From positions 21,855,674 through 21,919,673 of the forward strand of contig NC_052400.1 of assembly GCF_009389715.1 (NCBI RefSeq): 64,000 nucleotides of DNA, in the 5' to 3' direction. Source of the stretch: Phoenix dactylifera. Taxonomy: Eukaryota; Streptophyta; Magnoliopsida; Arecales; Arecaceae. The position numbers and the translations under genes are program-made. The notes below the pieces were generated by a model. That model worked only from the letters and a program-made list of their open reading frames with translations. It was not told the origin of the DNA and made no database searches. Shown here piece by piece: positions 39,401 to 49,535 of the stretch (position 1 is the first letter of the stretch; each line of letters opens with the position of its first letter).

Positions 39401-40076
39401 TTTGATACTGTAAAATTGCAATCCTTAGCTGGTCCATTTTTTTTGTTCTTCGGTATATGGGACATTGGTAAAGCCCACTAAGTTTTACTCTCAGCATACA
39501 GAACTTCTTCCTGGCTGCCAACTTAACATATGTTTATTATAACAAAAGACAAGCCAGTGAAATTCCTGCCTCTAGGGACCAGCTGCTATAATGGGCATGC
39601 CAGTCTACTGGGTTGTCCTTCTCTGTCAACTATTCCAAGATGTTTCTCTGTTCTTTTTGTCAGACGTTTAGCATTTAAATATTTCATCTTACATTACAAA
39701 TTTTATATGTTGTTTCTTGTGTCTGACGCATTTCAATTTTAATAAAAAACTTGTTTAGGATGTTCAGCATGTGGTTGAGCAGTGGAAATTTGTCCCTCAT
39801 GCTGTCAAAGAGCTGGCCGAATTTGAGGGGAGGAGGAAAAGGGGATTGCTTTCAACGGAAGAGCTCTCTGAATTGGCCATCACATGTAAGAAAATCTATG
39901 AAGATGAGTTTGACCATTTAGATGATTCCCTTGTAAAAATTAAGAAGCGCAAAACTGATGCTGATGAGGAAGACAGCAAGGATATGCAAATCAAGTGCTA
40001 TGATGCAGGGTCTGACAGTGATCAAACTATTGAAATGACAGAAGAAGAAATAGATCTTGCCTGCAAAAATCTTTGA
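27425..40076 (+). CDS. XRCC1: Plant XRCC1 homologue, DNA-repair scaffold, 7 exons
   Basis: Exons: 27425-27598, 27713-27901, 29164-29275, 30731-30816, 38608-38718, 38860-38946, 39759-40076. All introns are GT-AG with matching phases; the total is 1077 nt, 358 residues plus TGA. The chosen start reads MEAKRYLPSSMSSKDKG, matching the short basic N-terminus of plant XRCC1. An upstream in-frame ATG at 27401 is possible. Residues about 57-146 form one BRCT domain (DGVVFVLSGFVNPERSTLR; EWISDCYHQKKLID with the conserved Trp). The C-terminal part is charged (KKRKTDADEEDSKD) and ends EEIDLACKNL. Plant XRCC1 is shorter than the animal protein, lacking its N-terminal domain and second BRCT. XRCC1 scaffolds base-excision and single-strand-break repair, and in plants it is linked to active DNA demethylation. 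The fourth intron (30817-38607) holds the Ty3/Gypsy element in antisense. The coding sequence is intact. Confidence 0.9.
31060..31244. mobile_element. Small Mutator-like non-autonomous element, copy 2
   Basis: The 185-bp insert starts CAAGATATGCC and ends GGCAAACTTT, imperfectly inverted. It is flanked by perfect 9-bp direct repeats ATTTGAAAG at 31051-31059 and 31245-31253, in sequence that is not low-complexity. The interior contains many GGTAC/GTACCG motifs and the subterminal CCGAGACGGCA shared with copy 1 (CCGAGACGACA). It lies in intron 4 of XRCC1. Confidence 0.75.
31622..31749. repeat. 85-bp tandem duplication, split by the LTR element
   Basis: Unit 1 is 31622-31706. Unit 2 begins at 31707 with the same ATCATTGCT and runs to 31749, where the retrotransposon enters. 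Its remaining 42 bp resume at 37348-37389 (TCTATAGATTGGATATC to CCTTTCTCC). Removing the insert and one target-site copy restores two 85-bp tandem units. The duplication therefore existed before the insertion. Confidence 0.85.
31750..32341 (-). repeat. 3' LTR of the Gypsy element
   Basis: The LTR is 592 bp with TGATAGG and CCTATCA ends. It differs from the 5' LTR at three sites seen by eye (CGTCTTACG versus CGTTTTACG, GACCAGTGC versus GACCAATGC, GCGTGGCTT versus GCGTAGCTT). The pol frame reads about 310 bp into this LTR before stopping at 32032. The long plus-strand open frames in it are non-coding shadows. Confidence 0.95.
32032..35382 (-). CDS. Gypsy pol: reverse transcriptase, RNase H, integrase, chromodomain
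   Basis: One open frame of 1116 codons. Reverse transcriptase is at about residues 100-320, with KLDLRAGY (Asp196) and the FFDD catalytic pair (Asp260, Asp261). RNase H is about 400-515 (Asp407, Glu443, Asp468). The integrase zinc finger uses His593, His600, Cys630 and Cys633; the catalytic triad is Asp663, Asp723 and Glu759. A GPY-type segment is near 896-930 (FGPYRITERIGPVAYRL) and a chromodomain at about 960-1005 (EEILVQWRSLPKEDATWED). The last about 103 residues are encoded inside the 3' LTR and are basic at first (RRTRPQRVRRPNPR). The start is not a true initiation site: the preceding protease frame joins it through a frameshift near 35393. All catalytic residues are present, so the enzyme part looks recently functional. 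Confidence 0.93.
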   Translation of the reverse strand: MLCDWKQMTMKFWWDGRECELSGQPARPARALGFPGIQRELKGGTQLFAVMIRGSEVQPSGSDTRECPRDLQKLLQEFSPLFEEPRGLPPERAFVHRIPLYDGTSAVNVRPYRYVYYQKNEIERQVTEMLDAGIIRESQSPFSSPVLLVKKKDGSWRFCTDYRALNAVTVKDRFPIPTVDDMLDELHGASFFTKLDLRAGYHQIRVHPDDIHKTAFRTHNGHFEYLVMPFGLCNAPSTFQAIMNSVFRRFLRKFILVFFDDILVYSATWELHLSHLHTTLQILTEHCFYLQPSKCLFGQHQVEYLGHIISAAGVQVDANKIQAMKEWRQPTTVTELRGFLGLTGYYRKFVKNYGIIAAPLTTLLKKGKFQWSPQAEQAFNLLKEAMTTTPVLATPNFSKVFVIETDASDKGIEAVLTQGGRPLAYMSKALGVRKKGWSMYAKEMLAIMEAVRMWRPYLLGRRFQIRTDQKSLRHFLEQRVSTPEQQKWVAKLLGYEYEIVYKPGKDNTAADALSRQPEAALLHAISRPLFDIWEEIRAATREDSYLQNKIQQLDSEPECMKDYELKGGVLYYKERVLIPPRSPLCNKLMEEFHNTKVGGHSGVLRTYKRVSQAFYWEAMKRDIRRFVAECVVCQQQKYEAQAPAGLLQPLPTPTQVWEDISLDFIEGLPRSRGKDVILVIVDRLTKYAHFLPLSHPYTAKGVAELFVHQVARLHGMPRSIVSDRDPVFGSTFWREFFKLQGTSLNMSSAYHPQSDGQTEVVNRCVEQYLMCSQYPRTWEHNLAWAEYWYNTTFYSTAGMTPFQALYGRLPPTIIRYMDGVSVVDEVDKNLVDRDQLLKELKGNLEKVKNNMKQQADKRRREVTFEEGDWVFLKLPPYRQQTVFRRAHQKLAQKYFGPYRITERIGPVAYRLALPETAKVHPVFHVSLLKRRLGEGQATCTAPPPIREDGNLVLEPELVKDYRWVNKGGKLTEEILVQWRSLPKEDATWEDYGQLKELYPKTNLEDKVSPEEGRDDRRTRPQRVRRPNPRYLGAFITHDGSRGKKSSASARATEEVGDARNVGSGKAGMQARLDVGDAERGEETSPEATRVGYDEVDVGRGKGELSSEAQPVGYGSG
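32342..32355 (-). promoter_or_regulatory. Polypurine tract (plus-strand primer site)
   Basis: On the element strand the sequence GAAGAGGGGAGGGA directly abuts the TGATAGG start of the 3' LTR. That is the expected place and composition for the RNase H-resistant primer. It is also translated as part of pol (PEEGRD), so the tract is under both coding and replication constraint. Confidence 0.9.
35324..36731 (-). pseudogene. Gypsy gag-protease region, frameshifted
   Basis: Gag starts at the ATG at 36731 (MSNKERIERLEVETSTMREE), about 20 bp after the LTR, with a coiled-coil-like N-terminus. The first frame is lost near 36395, where the continuation (DEEANHWWQWLRRAYQDEG) is in the frame of the 404-codon open frame at 35324-36538. 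That frame holds the rest of the capsid domain, a CCHC-like knuckle (CFKC...GHQC) and the aspartic protease motif VLIDSGSTHNFVSD. A second shift lies in an A7 run (plus-strand T7 at 35393-35399), after which the pol frame takes over. The second needs a one-base change and looks like homopolymer slippage. Related elements usually carry gag-pol in one frame, so I read both as mutations rather than programmed recoding. Confidence 0.85.
36737..36748 (-). promoter_or_regulatory. Primer binding site for initiator Met tRNA
   Basis: On the element strand, two bases after the 5' LTR, the sequence TGGTATCAGAGC is complementary to the 3' end of plant initiator methionine tRNA. This is the usual primer of plant Ty3/Gypsy elements. 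The match is 12 nt before it diverges. Confidence 0.93.
36751..37342 (-). repeat. 5' LTR of the Gypsy element
   Basis: The LTR is 592 bp. It carries a TATTTAA TATA-like motif on the element strand near 36972-36982, which may set the transcription start. TGATA follows at 37343-37347 as the target duplication. The open frame running through the LTR into gag (up to 37019) is upstream of the real gag ATG and is not called. Confidence 0.95.
38160..38290. repeat. Short degenerate repeats in XRCC1 intron 4
   Basis: TATCATTGACGTAT-like units recur about four times between 38170 and 38280, interspersed with ATATACAT runs. This is simple-sequence expansion without coding potential. Confidence 0.55.
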
Positions 40077-40935
40077 GAGTTATGAATGGTAAGAAAAGTT
40101 GGGAAAAAAGTTATTTTCTGCAAGGATCAAGCTAGGTGTAACTCTTTGTTTGTATTTTTCTTTATGCTGTTTTACTTTATTGAACTGAGTTGCCATTTTC
40201 TGTTTTGCAAAGAAGGGGAAAGTCATAGTAATGATTTTCAGTTAACTTTTCCTTGTCTGCCATTGATGGGTTCTTTGCAATCAGGTTGTTGCAGTCCAAT
40301 AGATTTTGACAACATTGTAGGTGATGGCTTGCTTTAAAAAAAAAATTAAAAATTTTTCATTCCCTCCAGGGCAAGTGCCTGATTTGTTATCAACATATTA
40401 TATGATCGTCGCAACTTCAGACAGGTTGTCATCATGCTATATTTTATACAGTTCTGGTGTTTCTTGTTTCATTTCCCTTACTGGAGGCTTTTTCTTGATT
40501 CGTTTTCATTCATCAGCTGATATTATACTTTGAGCAATTTTGGCGTTTCTTGAACTCTCTTGGTTGGTTTTCAGCTGTCTGAAACTTGTTTAGAGATTCT
40601 CTTTCAGAACACACGACCAATTTGAGTCTGCTGGTTTTTGCTCATCCGAACTCTAGCTCTTTTTCCATTCATCGACATTGCTTGGAATACTGTATGCAGT
40701 GCCTTAGTTGTGGACTGGTGATGTCTATCATGCAATTATGGTGTTTCTTGATTCGATTTCATTCTTTGAGCAGATACCATCATGCTGCGATCTTTGTGTT
40801 TTCTTAGTCTTTCTTGATCCGTTTTCATTCATTTACTGATGCTCTTTTTATGCAACTTTGGTGTTCTTGATTCATTCTCCTTTTCCTTCAGCTTTACTTT
40901 AACCCAGCGTTTCTTGATTTCTTGGTTGAGTCACT
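40077..40935. repeat. XRCC1 3' flank with degenerate tandem repeats
   Basis: The first about 250 bp probably contain the XRCC1 3' UTR. From about 40430 to 40920 a unit containing GGTGTTTCTTGATTCGTTTTC and CATTCATCAGCTGAT-like sequence recurs roughly five times with heavy divergence. The open frames here (40321-40807) come from that repeat and are not called. Confidence 0.5.
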
Positions 40936-43371
40936 TTCTTACTGAGGGATTATTAAGTTTTTGTTTTCTGCAACCGGTTTAAGGATCTGCAATTCTTCAT
41001 GGTATCGACTAGGGTCTATAAACGTTTTCAGATTCTGTTCATCTTCTTCCAAATTGATGGATCCTCTGTCATATTCCCCTACCATTTCGAGTCTTGTTGG
41101 TGTAGAAAAGCATGATCCTCGAGGTGATCGATGTGCCACTCCGAGATCAAGAACACAAGCACCAACCAGCACAAGAATTGCAAAGGAGGAAAGAAGAATT
41201 GGAAAGAGAAACTATAGGTACTTAGCATTGCCCTCGTCTATTACCACATCAACTGGCCTGATCATCACGGCATGTAGTTGATAAGATTTTCTTTTAGAGA
41301 GCGAACAATTGAACATGATTTGCATTTGGCAGCAACGCATTTGGCAATTCAATATCCACAAGAAAACTTATCATTAATATAACAAGAAGACATCTAATTT
41401 CCTTATGATGTTGTTGGATGGAGCCAATTTACGAGGGCATCATTTTCGCTGTTACGTTTGACACTTTTTTGGCCTTTTAAAAAGGTTGGCCTTCGAGCTC
41501 CTCTATACAATTTTTAGTTGAATAATTCCGCCGGTGGAAAAAGATACTTGCAATGTGATCAGGTATGACATGCGTGCCCCAAGAACTAGCACAAATGGTG
41601 CAAAAATTTATTTAAGGAAAATGCTTGATCACATAAGTCAGGACCCATAGGGTTGGGGATCTAGCTGTGCAAGGTTAGGATAAGCATGTAGAAGTAAAAA
41701 AAAACGGTTATTCAAAGGATTGATTCTGCCCTCCTACTTTTATATTATCTTATTTCTCATGATACTGATGGTGGCATTCATGCTAGACTGACGTGAGCTA
41801 CCAATGTACCAAAAATAAATAAATAAATAAATAGACAATTTACCTTGTTGGCAAACTTGGCAAGACCGACAAACTCTCTCTTATCCATAATAGGAATTTA
41901 TGTTTCACTAATAAATAATAATACAGAAAATAAAATACCATGCTCTTTCTTTTCTTCTTGAAATTTTATAATGATGGCAGAAGTAAGAAAATAAATAAGA
42001 CAATTACAAAGTAACCTAATCTATAATAACTAGGTTAAGGAGGCAAAATAAATAAGACAACTACAAAGAAACCTAATCATAGATTCTATCATCTGATTAT
42101 AGGCTCAAACTTCAATGATAGAAATTCGGTTTTCTTGGGCCATAACTTTTGTCATCCAACTCCGGTTGATGTAATATAATTCAACTTGCATTCAAATACT
42201 CGACGATTAATATATTGAAAATTGTTTTCTCTTAAAAATTCTTCTATACTATTTTTGTTGAATGTTTAAAATTATCTATTTCTGCGACTCATTATATCAC
42301 CGTATCTGTTTGAGCTCTTTCGGCTCGTGCCGCCGCATAGTCTTGCTTGATAATTAATTGAGGCTCTCAAGGATTTCCCCAAGGCGGCTGGTTGCTGCTC
42401 CTTTTTCCTTGAACAATACTTGAGATGGGGATTTTTTTTGCTAGCATCAGTTGGTCTTTCCTAGAACCTTTGCAAAACATGTTACACTCACGGATTTTTC
42501 TGAATCATCAATTGCAAAGTTAGCATTTTGTCCCTTAAATAACCATCGATCCACTGCATAGGGCTAAAAATCCAAATTTACACCCATTCCGGGGAGCTTT
42601 TTGGCTTCCATATTCAATGCACATTTTAACTCTAGATTCCCTCTCTGGAAGACATGGTGGAGCACAATGGTTTCTTTCATACCTTAATTATACATTGATA
42701 TTTTCTTAGTGCTTACCATATTACACCTTAGCATTACGGACACATATATTTCTCTCAAAAATGATTAGTACAAGTAATTTATCTTAATGTTTTAATTAAT
42801 TATTAGAGTCTATTAAGTTTATATTTTAAAGATGTCCTGCAAAAAGAAGCCAAAAGCAAGATTTCTAGCTTCTCCTAAACACACTTCTTTAGTCTTTTCT
42901 TATAAAAGCACTTCTCAAATATTTTTATCAAACACCTATTTTTTTCTAAGAAGCACTTTATAAGTACCTTTTTTTAAGCTACAGCAGACATGCACATCTC
43001 CTAATTTTATTTACCTAATTACTAAAACATGTCCATTTATTTCCTTGAGGCAGCACTTCTTATTGGAATATTGGTGATTTGGAATGAGGATTTTACATGT
43101 TTTAGATAATTAGATTTTTTCCTTTTAGAGAAAAAAATAAAGTGTAATACTTGATCCTTGCCTTAGTAGCAAGAAATTGGTTTACTTTACCATAAAACCC
43201 ATACATACAATATGTGCTACGTGCTTCCGTACTAATCCATTAGTCCATAAATATTATCACTTCAAATACTAACCAAGGAGAGAGAGGAACTTGTCTTATT
43301 TGATGGACAAGTAGAGAATTTATTCAAAGGAAATAAAAACGATCAAAGTTGATCTCTCTCAAACATCTAGA
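40936..43371. other. Intergenic DNA, no confident gene
   Basis: A 106-codon plus-strand open frame lies at 40961-41281. Its middle (MDPLSYSPTISSLVGVEKHD) has a gene-like look and a basic tail, but I recognise no domain and the opposite strand is also open, so I leave it uncalled. The remainder is AT-rich, with a short AAAT repeat near 41810-41832 and nothing else identifiable. Confidence 0.4.
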
Positions 43372-45367
43372 TCACTCCATGGAGATGGGCATCTTAATAT
43401 GGTTGGAATCAATAGTAGAAGTCTGATTCATCATCCAATAGCGAAAGGGATGGAAAAGAATGGAGGAGGAACATGTGAACCCTTGAGAGCCAGGGCACTC
43501 CATGAATGCCCCATCCTTGTCGACACAAATGTAAACCTCATAGAGTTGGAATTTGTTGAATGGCCCCTTGCTGCATCGGATTTCAGGTGTCACTCCAATC
43601 CCCTCGACAATAGCGCTTTGGATATCAGTAGCATTATACAAGTTATAATCTGGATAAATACCTGAAAAATAAAATCATCCATCAACAACTTATGATGAGA
43701 GACTTCTTCCATTTTAGTACTCAAAGAAACATAGTGCATTTTTCATTTTCAAGAGCAATGTTGTCATGGTGATTGTTTTAAAAAAATGAGTCCTTTATTT
43801 TTTTTTTTAATTGGTGTAACCTTGAGATAGCGAAGACTAAAAACTAAATCATAAAAATATTGATTCAAGTAAATTGAGTTATCTCAACAACCTTGCTTTT
43901 TCAAGAGTGAGAGCAAGTCAACTTTGGCTCGAAGTTTCAATGCGAATTGGAAGTAATCGGTCTCGTTCATGCCCGAGCATACACCATACGACTTCCATGT
44001 GCTCTTCCACGTAGATTTACCATCGGTGCTTGGGCATTTGATATTGGTCCAATATGAATTTAGCTCTTCACGCAAGCCCGAGAGCTAATGCAAAAATAGC
44101 ATCTCCATTAGATACCAAACACACAAGCAAAAACCAAATTTCTAGATTTTACATTTATAAAAGAAACGAGAGAGCGGGCATGTAACCTCTGTGCACTCAA
44201 GCATTTCTTATTCTGAAGAATTTTATCAGCAAAACGTCGTGAGAGTTTCCAATTCTCTATATTGTAAGAATTGAATAAAGTGCAAACGGATATAAAAAGA
44301 GAAATAAGAGAGTAGATTGTGTATTGTGATGATACCGCTAAACAGTTAGAACATGATTACGTAATAGGTATTTTATGAGAGCATTTCACATTAATTATAT
44401 TATCATGATAATAATGAAAATATTAAAGAAACATTCCAGTGATTTACTTTATCTCATAGTTTTATATGACATGTCAATGTGTTTTTCCTTTTTTCTTTTT
44501 CTTTTTTTTCCTTTTCTTTTTTTTAAGGTACGTGTGCGTCCATGGGCACGTCTATTGCGCCGGCATTATTTAATTTGGGTAGCCTATGATTCATGTTCAC
44601 GCCCAGCCATTCGGTCCTCGTAGCAACGGTCGGAACTTGCGTATTAGTTAGACCCAAAGAACGTAGCCATATCACTGGAAGACAAGGTAAGTAACCTTCA
44701 ATTCATATTTTTCACCCAAAAAGAGCATGCAAGTCTGTCTGCCAAGTACTCCTGCAGAATTAAAAGCTCCCTCATGGCTCTTTCTATCAAGAAGAGAGCA
44801 AGTCTTTGATTTATCTAAATTCTTCAGAAGGTAAATAAAGTGAGAATAATAGTTTTACTTGGTTGATGTAAAAGGGTGAATTTTTTTTGCACTTGGTGAC
44901 CGACTCCATAGTCGTGGCATTATAAGTCCACAGTCCCCTGAGGAAGAAATCGTCGGCAGGCAGTCCGGTGGTCGGAACACAACACCCAGACTGCGCACAG
45001 TATGCTCCCGGCCACTGCACTCAACCAATAATAATACTTCCTTATTTCAATGGATAATAATGATGAAAAGAAAAGAGAAAATAAGAAAAAATCTAGAACA
45101 ATGAAGGAATCAAATAATGCCCGGACTGGCTTGCACTCTGCTGTTCCATCATTGTTTCAAAGGAGGTTTTAGAAGGGAGGAAGGAAGGAAGGAAGGAAAG
45201 ATTTGTATATCTGGAGTTATAGACTAGGGTGTTTATATTGAACGGAAGGAGAGAGGAGATACCATGAAGACGAGGTAGAAGAAATCAAAGGTTTTAGCGG
45301 TTGCCAATGGCGCGGCAGAAAGCACTCCGAGGAGGAGGAGAACTGCTGCAATGCGAGAAGAAGCCAT
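43372..45367 (-). CDS. Secreted RNase T2/S-like ribonuclease homologue lacking catalytic residues
   Basis: Exons in transcript order: 45263-45367, 44860-45014 plus its last base 44859, 43892-44084, 43372-43661; all GT-AG, phases consistent, 744 nt, 247 residues. Residues 1-24 form a signal peptide (MASSRIAAVLLLLGVLSAAP), followed by the family start KTFDFFYLVFM and WPGAYC. The fold cysteines are retained (SGCCVPTTG, CVDKDG, CSSSI). The two active-site regions are changed. In the first, the usual HGLW is RGLW (Arg61). In the second, the usual WEKHGTC is WKSYGVC, so Glu becomes Lys118 and His becomes Tyr120. The open frame is otherwise undamaged, with about 20 extra C-terminal residues. Active RNase T2 enzymes cut RNA in the secretory pathway or vacuole; this one should not. 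Inactive RNase-related proteins are known as storage proteins in some plants, which is one possible role. It could also be a decoy or an expressed relic. Confidence 0.88.
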
Positions 45368-45443
45368 GCTTCACTCGATCCGCTTCTCGTTTGCCGAGCA
45401 ACGAACCAGCTCAATGCGCTGCAGGACACCGGCCTCGGGGCGG

Positions 45444-45453
45444 TTATTTATAG
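45444..45453 (-). promoter_or_regulatory. TATA box of the RNase-like gene
   Basis: On the minus strand the sequence CTATAAATAA lies about 77 bp upstream of the ATG at 45367. This is a suitable distance for a transcription start near 45415 and a short 5' UTR. A CACGTG-type motif occurs about 140 bp further upstream, near 45586-45592. Confidence 0.6.
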
Positions 45454-48400
45454 ACGATCGGTGGAACGTTTCCCTCGCGTTTCCCCATTTCAATTTTAAT
45501 GCATGAGATGAACGTGGGCTTCGAAGGGTACTCACGATCGAGCGGCTCCTGTTGTCGCACGCTTCAAAGGCACCACAATATACTGCCACGTGTCCATATC
45601 CGTAATGCAAGCAAGATTTTTTTTTTTAAAATTGAATAAATTAAATCAATCCAGTATGGATAGATCCGTGGGAGTAGGTAAATAAATTATTTACGACCGT
45701 ATTATTCAATCAACTTTACTTTTAGTTTTTGCTTAATAGAATGAAACGGTTAATAAACTATTTAACAACGCGCCAGTAATATTTGTGGTAGATTTCTATA
45801 AAATAATATTGGTACGTTGGTTCATGTAAGGCATTATTCATTCAATCGACTTTAGTATTAGTTTTTGCTTAATAGAATGCGATGTGCACATCAAAAACCA
45901 ACAATAATCATGCAGAAGGGAATGGAATTTTACTTCTCACTCCTCCTCTAAAATAGAGTGCAGTGAAAATATCCAACAATGGAGAAATATTGTATATTGA
46001 AATGGGAGACAGTCGAGAAAAAGTGGGAGGTGGACGGGCGACGAGACCTTATCTTTTCGAGGCCTGGTATCGAACACGTGACGGGAAATGGACCGCTGCA
46101 ATCATGGAGCGTCTTGCTTGGATGGATAAGGAGGTCCAGCTACACCTACCATCTGTATGGGTTCTGATCGATTTGATAATGGAGTGGGGTAGGGTGTGAT
46201 TCCAGGGCCGGCAGCGAATCGACACAGAGGCCCAAGTACATATCTTTTTTGTCGCCTTCTCATTGCCTCGCCATTATTGGCATCCGCGGTGGGAGCCCAC
46301 AGTTTTGAAGGGGGCGTGGTGGAGCCAAGGGAAGCGTAGGAGGAGATTTTTTACGCGAGGTGGGTACTTGAGATAGGGAACATCACCCTTGAGAAAAACT
46401 CAGCTAAATTAGTTGGGCAAATTTAAAAGATAAGACGAGAGGCTGAGCATCCGCCGTTGTGCAACGTCCAACGATTGCTAAAAAAGTGTTGTATCTTGCG
46501 GATTGTGCATATATCTTGTAAGGCGAATAAAGCTGCTGAATGAATTGTTTTTTTTACTGCTCATCATTTAGTAAAGTTCTTCTAGATTGAGCATGCTTCT
46601 ATTTTTTCACCACTATGCAGTTTACTTTCTAGTGATTTAATTAGTTGTGCTCATATAAGATTAATCTGAGGGGGGGTCATTGATTTGAAAGATGGCATGC
46701 CACGTAGAGAGGGAAAAAAAATTTAGGAAAAAAAAAAAAAAAAAGGTGCCCAGAGAATGTGGCCCCGGGAGTGATGTACGGCATTTCCAATGCCCACATG
46801 CAAAACGATGGAGTTGTCATGTAGAGTGATTTATAATTTTTTATTTAATTAATTATATTAATATAATTCTAGTTTTGCTTCTGCATTTTTTTTTTTGTTG
46901 CTGCCTTCACTAAATTGAATGGATTATATTTTCTCAAAAGAGGATATGCATAAAATGAGACAAATGGGTGATGGGTCGTACAGCTTCCACCCAAACTCAA
47001 TTCTACCATTGAACACGAGGCTATACTATTAGAATTTGGTTTCTTACATAAATAATTAATTATTCAAATTTTCTGTATTTTATTTTTTCTCCAAATTCTC
47101 AAAAGTATCTGACCTTTATCTCCAACGGATGCAATGGTGATCTCTAACCTTGAGATTTGTTGAGCTAGTTTCGGAAAACGTTGGGAGAAGTAGAGTCGGA
47201 TGAAGAATTTCTCTCCATGACACTAAGATCTCATATTTCAAGACCAATTAAAGGGTTCTTCTACGACAATGTTGTCGGCATAGGCAAATAGAAACTCTCC
47301 CCATATCTGTAGCATCTGCTACAATCCTTCTCTCTCCAATCGTGATATTTCTTCTTTCGTGGGCAATCTAGGATGAGGAAGATTGGTTTTATTCCTCCTA
47401 TGTATGAGCACATAGAGGAGAATGCTGCAAACTCGAAGAGATTATACCTTGGAGTTGCAGATGTCATACTGCACAAGGGGAAGCATTGGCAGCTATAGGG
47501 TAGTGAATACATGCCTTTATTCCAGGTTGCCCACTTCGATTTTTGTTAAACTATTTTCTGCATGTTTTTTAAATTAGATCTTTATTTTCTACATTGATCT
47601 TCTTTACTCTCGTTTCTAGCGAATACATCATTTTCTGAGAATCCTATGATTTCCACACATACCGACCAAACATTTGCGATATTTTGTCAATTCCACCATT
47701 GCCATCTTGGTGCAAAGAATAAACTGGAAGAGATCACAAATATCTATAAGCAAGATAATAATGTTTTCAATCATTGTCAAAACATTCTCCTTGTCAAAAT
47801 ATAAGAACATCAAAAGTTAATTTATCTATTCTAAGAGTAAACTCCGCACTTCAAAAAGGTAACTAAGCCACTTTTTTCACTTAACCTGGAATAAGTGACA
47901 GAGGACCAAGGATATACTCGCCACAGCTGACAAGGTGAATCCATTCCCATTAGCAGAGATACAAGCGGAGTAAGCTGAAACTATCAATCATTTTTCATCT
48001 CCCCAGTCTGTGTTCCATATAGTTTTGAAGCATGGAACGAGTAAAAACAAATGGAAAAGAAAATTCAACCAGCTGGAAATGTCGGTATAGGGATGATGAG
48101 TACACCATGGCGCAGCGACGTTATGTTATAATCAACTCATATAGCATCGCTGGATAAGGCAATCTTTAATATCAATTAAAGATTACCGATGAGTGATGAA
48201 ACTTTCAAATAAAAGATGTGAAAAGGACGATGAATGAAATCCCAAACAACCTTAAATACTCTCGGGAGCAGGTCTGAAGCAGAAAGAGAACCACTGTATA
48301 CAAGAAAGAAGAAAACTAAGAATTCATCCTTCCATCCACAATGGAAATGAAGTAGGACGGAGTCCAAAGCAATCAACCAAAGGCACTCGCAGCAGCAGCA

Positions 48401-49535
48401 GCAGCAGAAAGGTCATAGTTACAAGCTTATCAGGATTGAGATTACCGATGATTATTTGCTAATGCTACTGATGTCTGGCATTCATATCTGATCCATGACA
48501 TGCAGAACTTTTGCGTGGATGATGCAGTGGTCAAGCTAAGTGACTTTCACTAGCACCCTCTTTCATTCATGCCAAATCCTCGATCTGATATATATCAACT
48601 CTGAACGCAATCAAACTACAAATCATTCATTATATCTTACAGTTTTTCCGTCATTTTGATTGTTACGCTTTCAGCACATACAACAACGTCATTGCCCTTG
48701 GTAGAGAGTTGAAAATATTTGAAAGAATAACATACTCGGTATTGTGTTTCCAGTAAATATTAAAGCAATCTGAGATTTGGAGGGAGGGTTCCCCTTGATA
48801 GAATAACATACTCTTCAATTAATGCAAATCTCAACAGCTTCAGCATCATAATGGTCATATATTCGAAGGTGGCTGCACAGAAATTACAACCATACCATCT
48901 CTCTAATTCCATGCTTGAAAAGTTGAAGCACAATATCACCACCTTACAACTTCAGCGACAAGGTAGGTATCAAATTATGCTGATTCTCCAGTGCCCTGAC
49001 ATCCATTCTTTAGATTACAACAGAAGCACCACGTGTGCCCCCCCACCCCCCACCCCCCAAAGAGACAACTTGGAGTAATATTGATATATAATTAACCAGT
49101 CATTTTCTCTCCATGCATTTTTGATTTGCTGTCATCATTTCCACAACCATTTCTTGATGCTTAGAAAGCCATAGCTGTCTTCAAAAAGGATTAAACCAAC
49201 AACCAACTGTAATTTGTGATTTCAGAATGAAAATGTTGGTCGATCTTACTAAAGCTATTCCAGAATATAGGTCATAAAATCATCTTGTATAAACAGAGCA
49301 CCAATTCAGCACCGTTCTATCTCATGACCTGTGAAAAACATTCACCGACATCTATAGATGTAACAGCCACAACCACTCCCAAAGCAATTGATGATAAATG
49401 TTGTAGCTAGCACCAGAATCCATTCACCACATATCCTTCGATGCATGCATCGATGTATGGTACAGGCTTGCAAATAAGAATTTCCAATCTGATACTGCCT
49501 ATTGGAAAGACCTATCAATCATAAAATAGAATCAT
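45454..49535. other. Intergenic DNA, no confident gene
   Basis: No gene is supported. A short coding-like stretch on the plus strand at about 47370-47500 (MRKIGFIPPMYEHIEENA, ending in a stop) may be a relic, but I cannot name it. Other contents are poly-A near 46725-46745, a short CAG repeat near 48392-48408 and a poly-C tract at 49038-49058. The upper end probably holds the 3' UTR of the RING gene. Confidence 0.4.

Noticed and set aside
48392..48408. CAG repeat as a coding polyglutamine tract
   Set aside because: No supported exon surrounds it; it is a short microsatellite in intergenic sequence.
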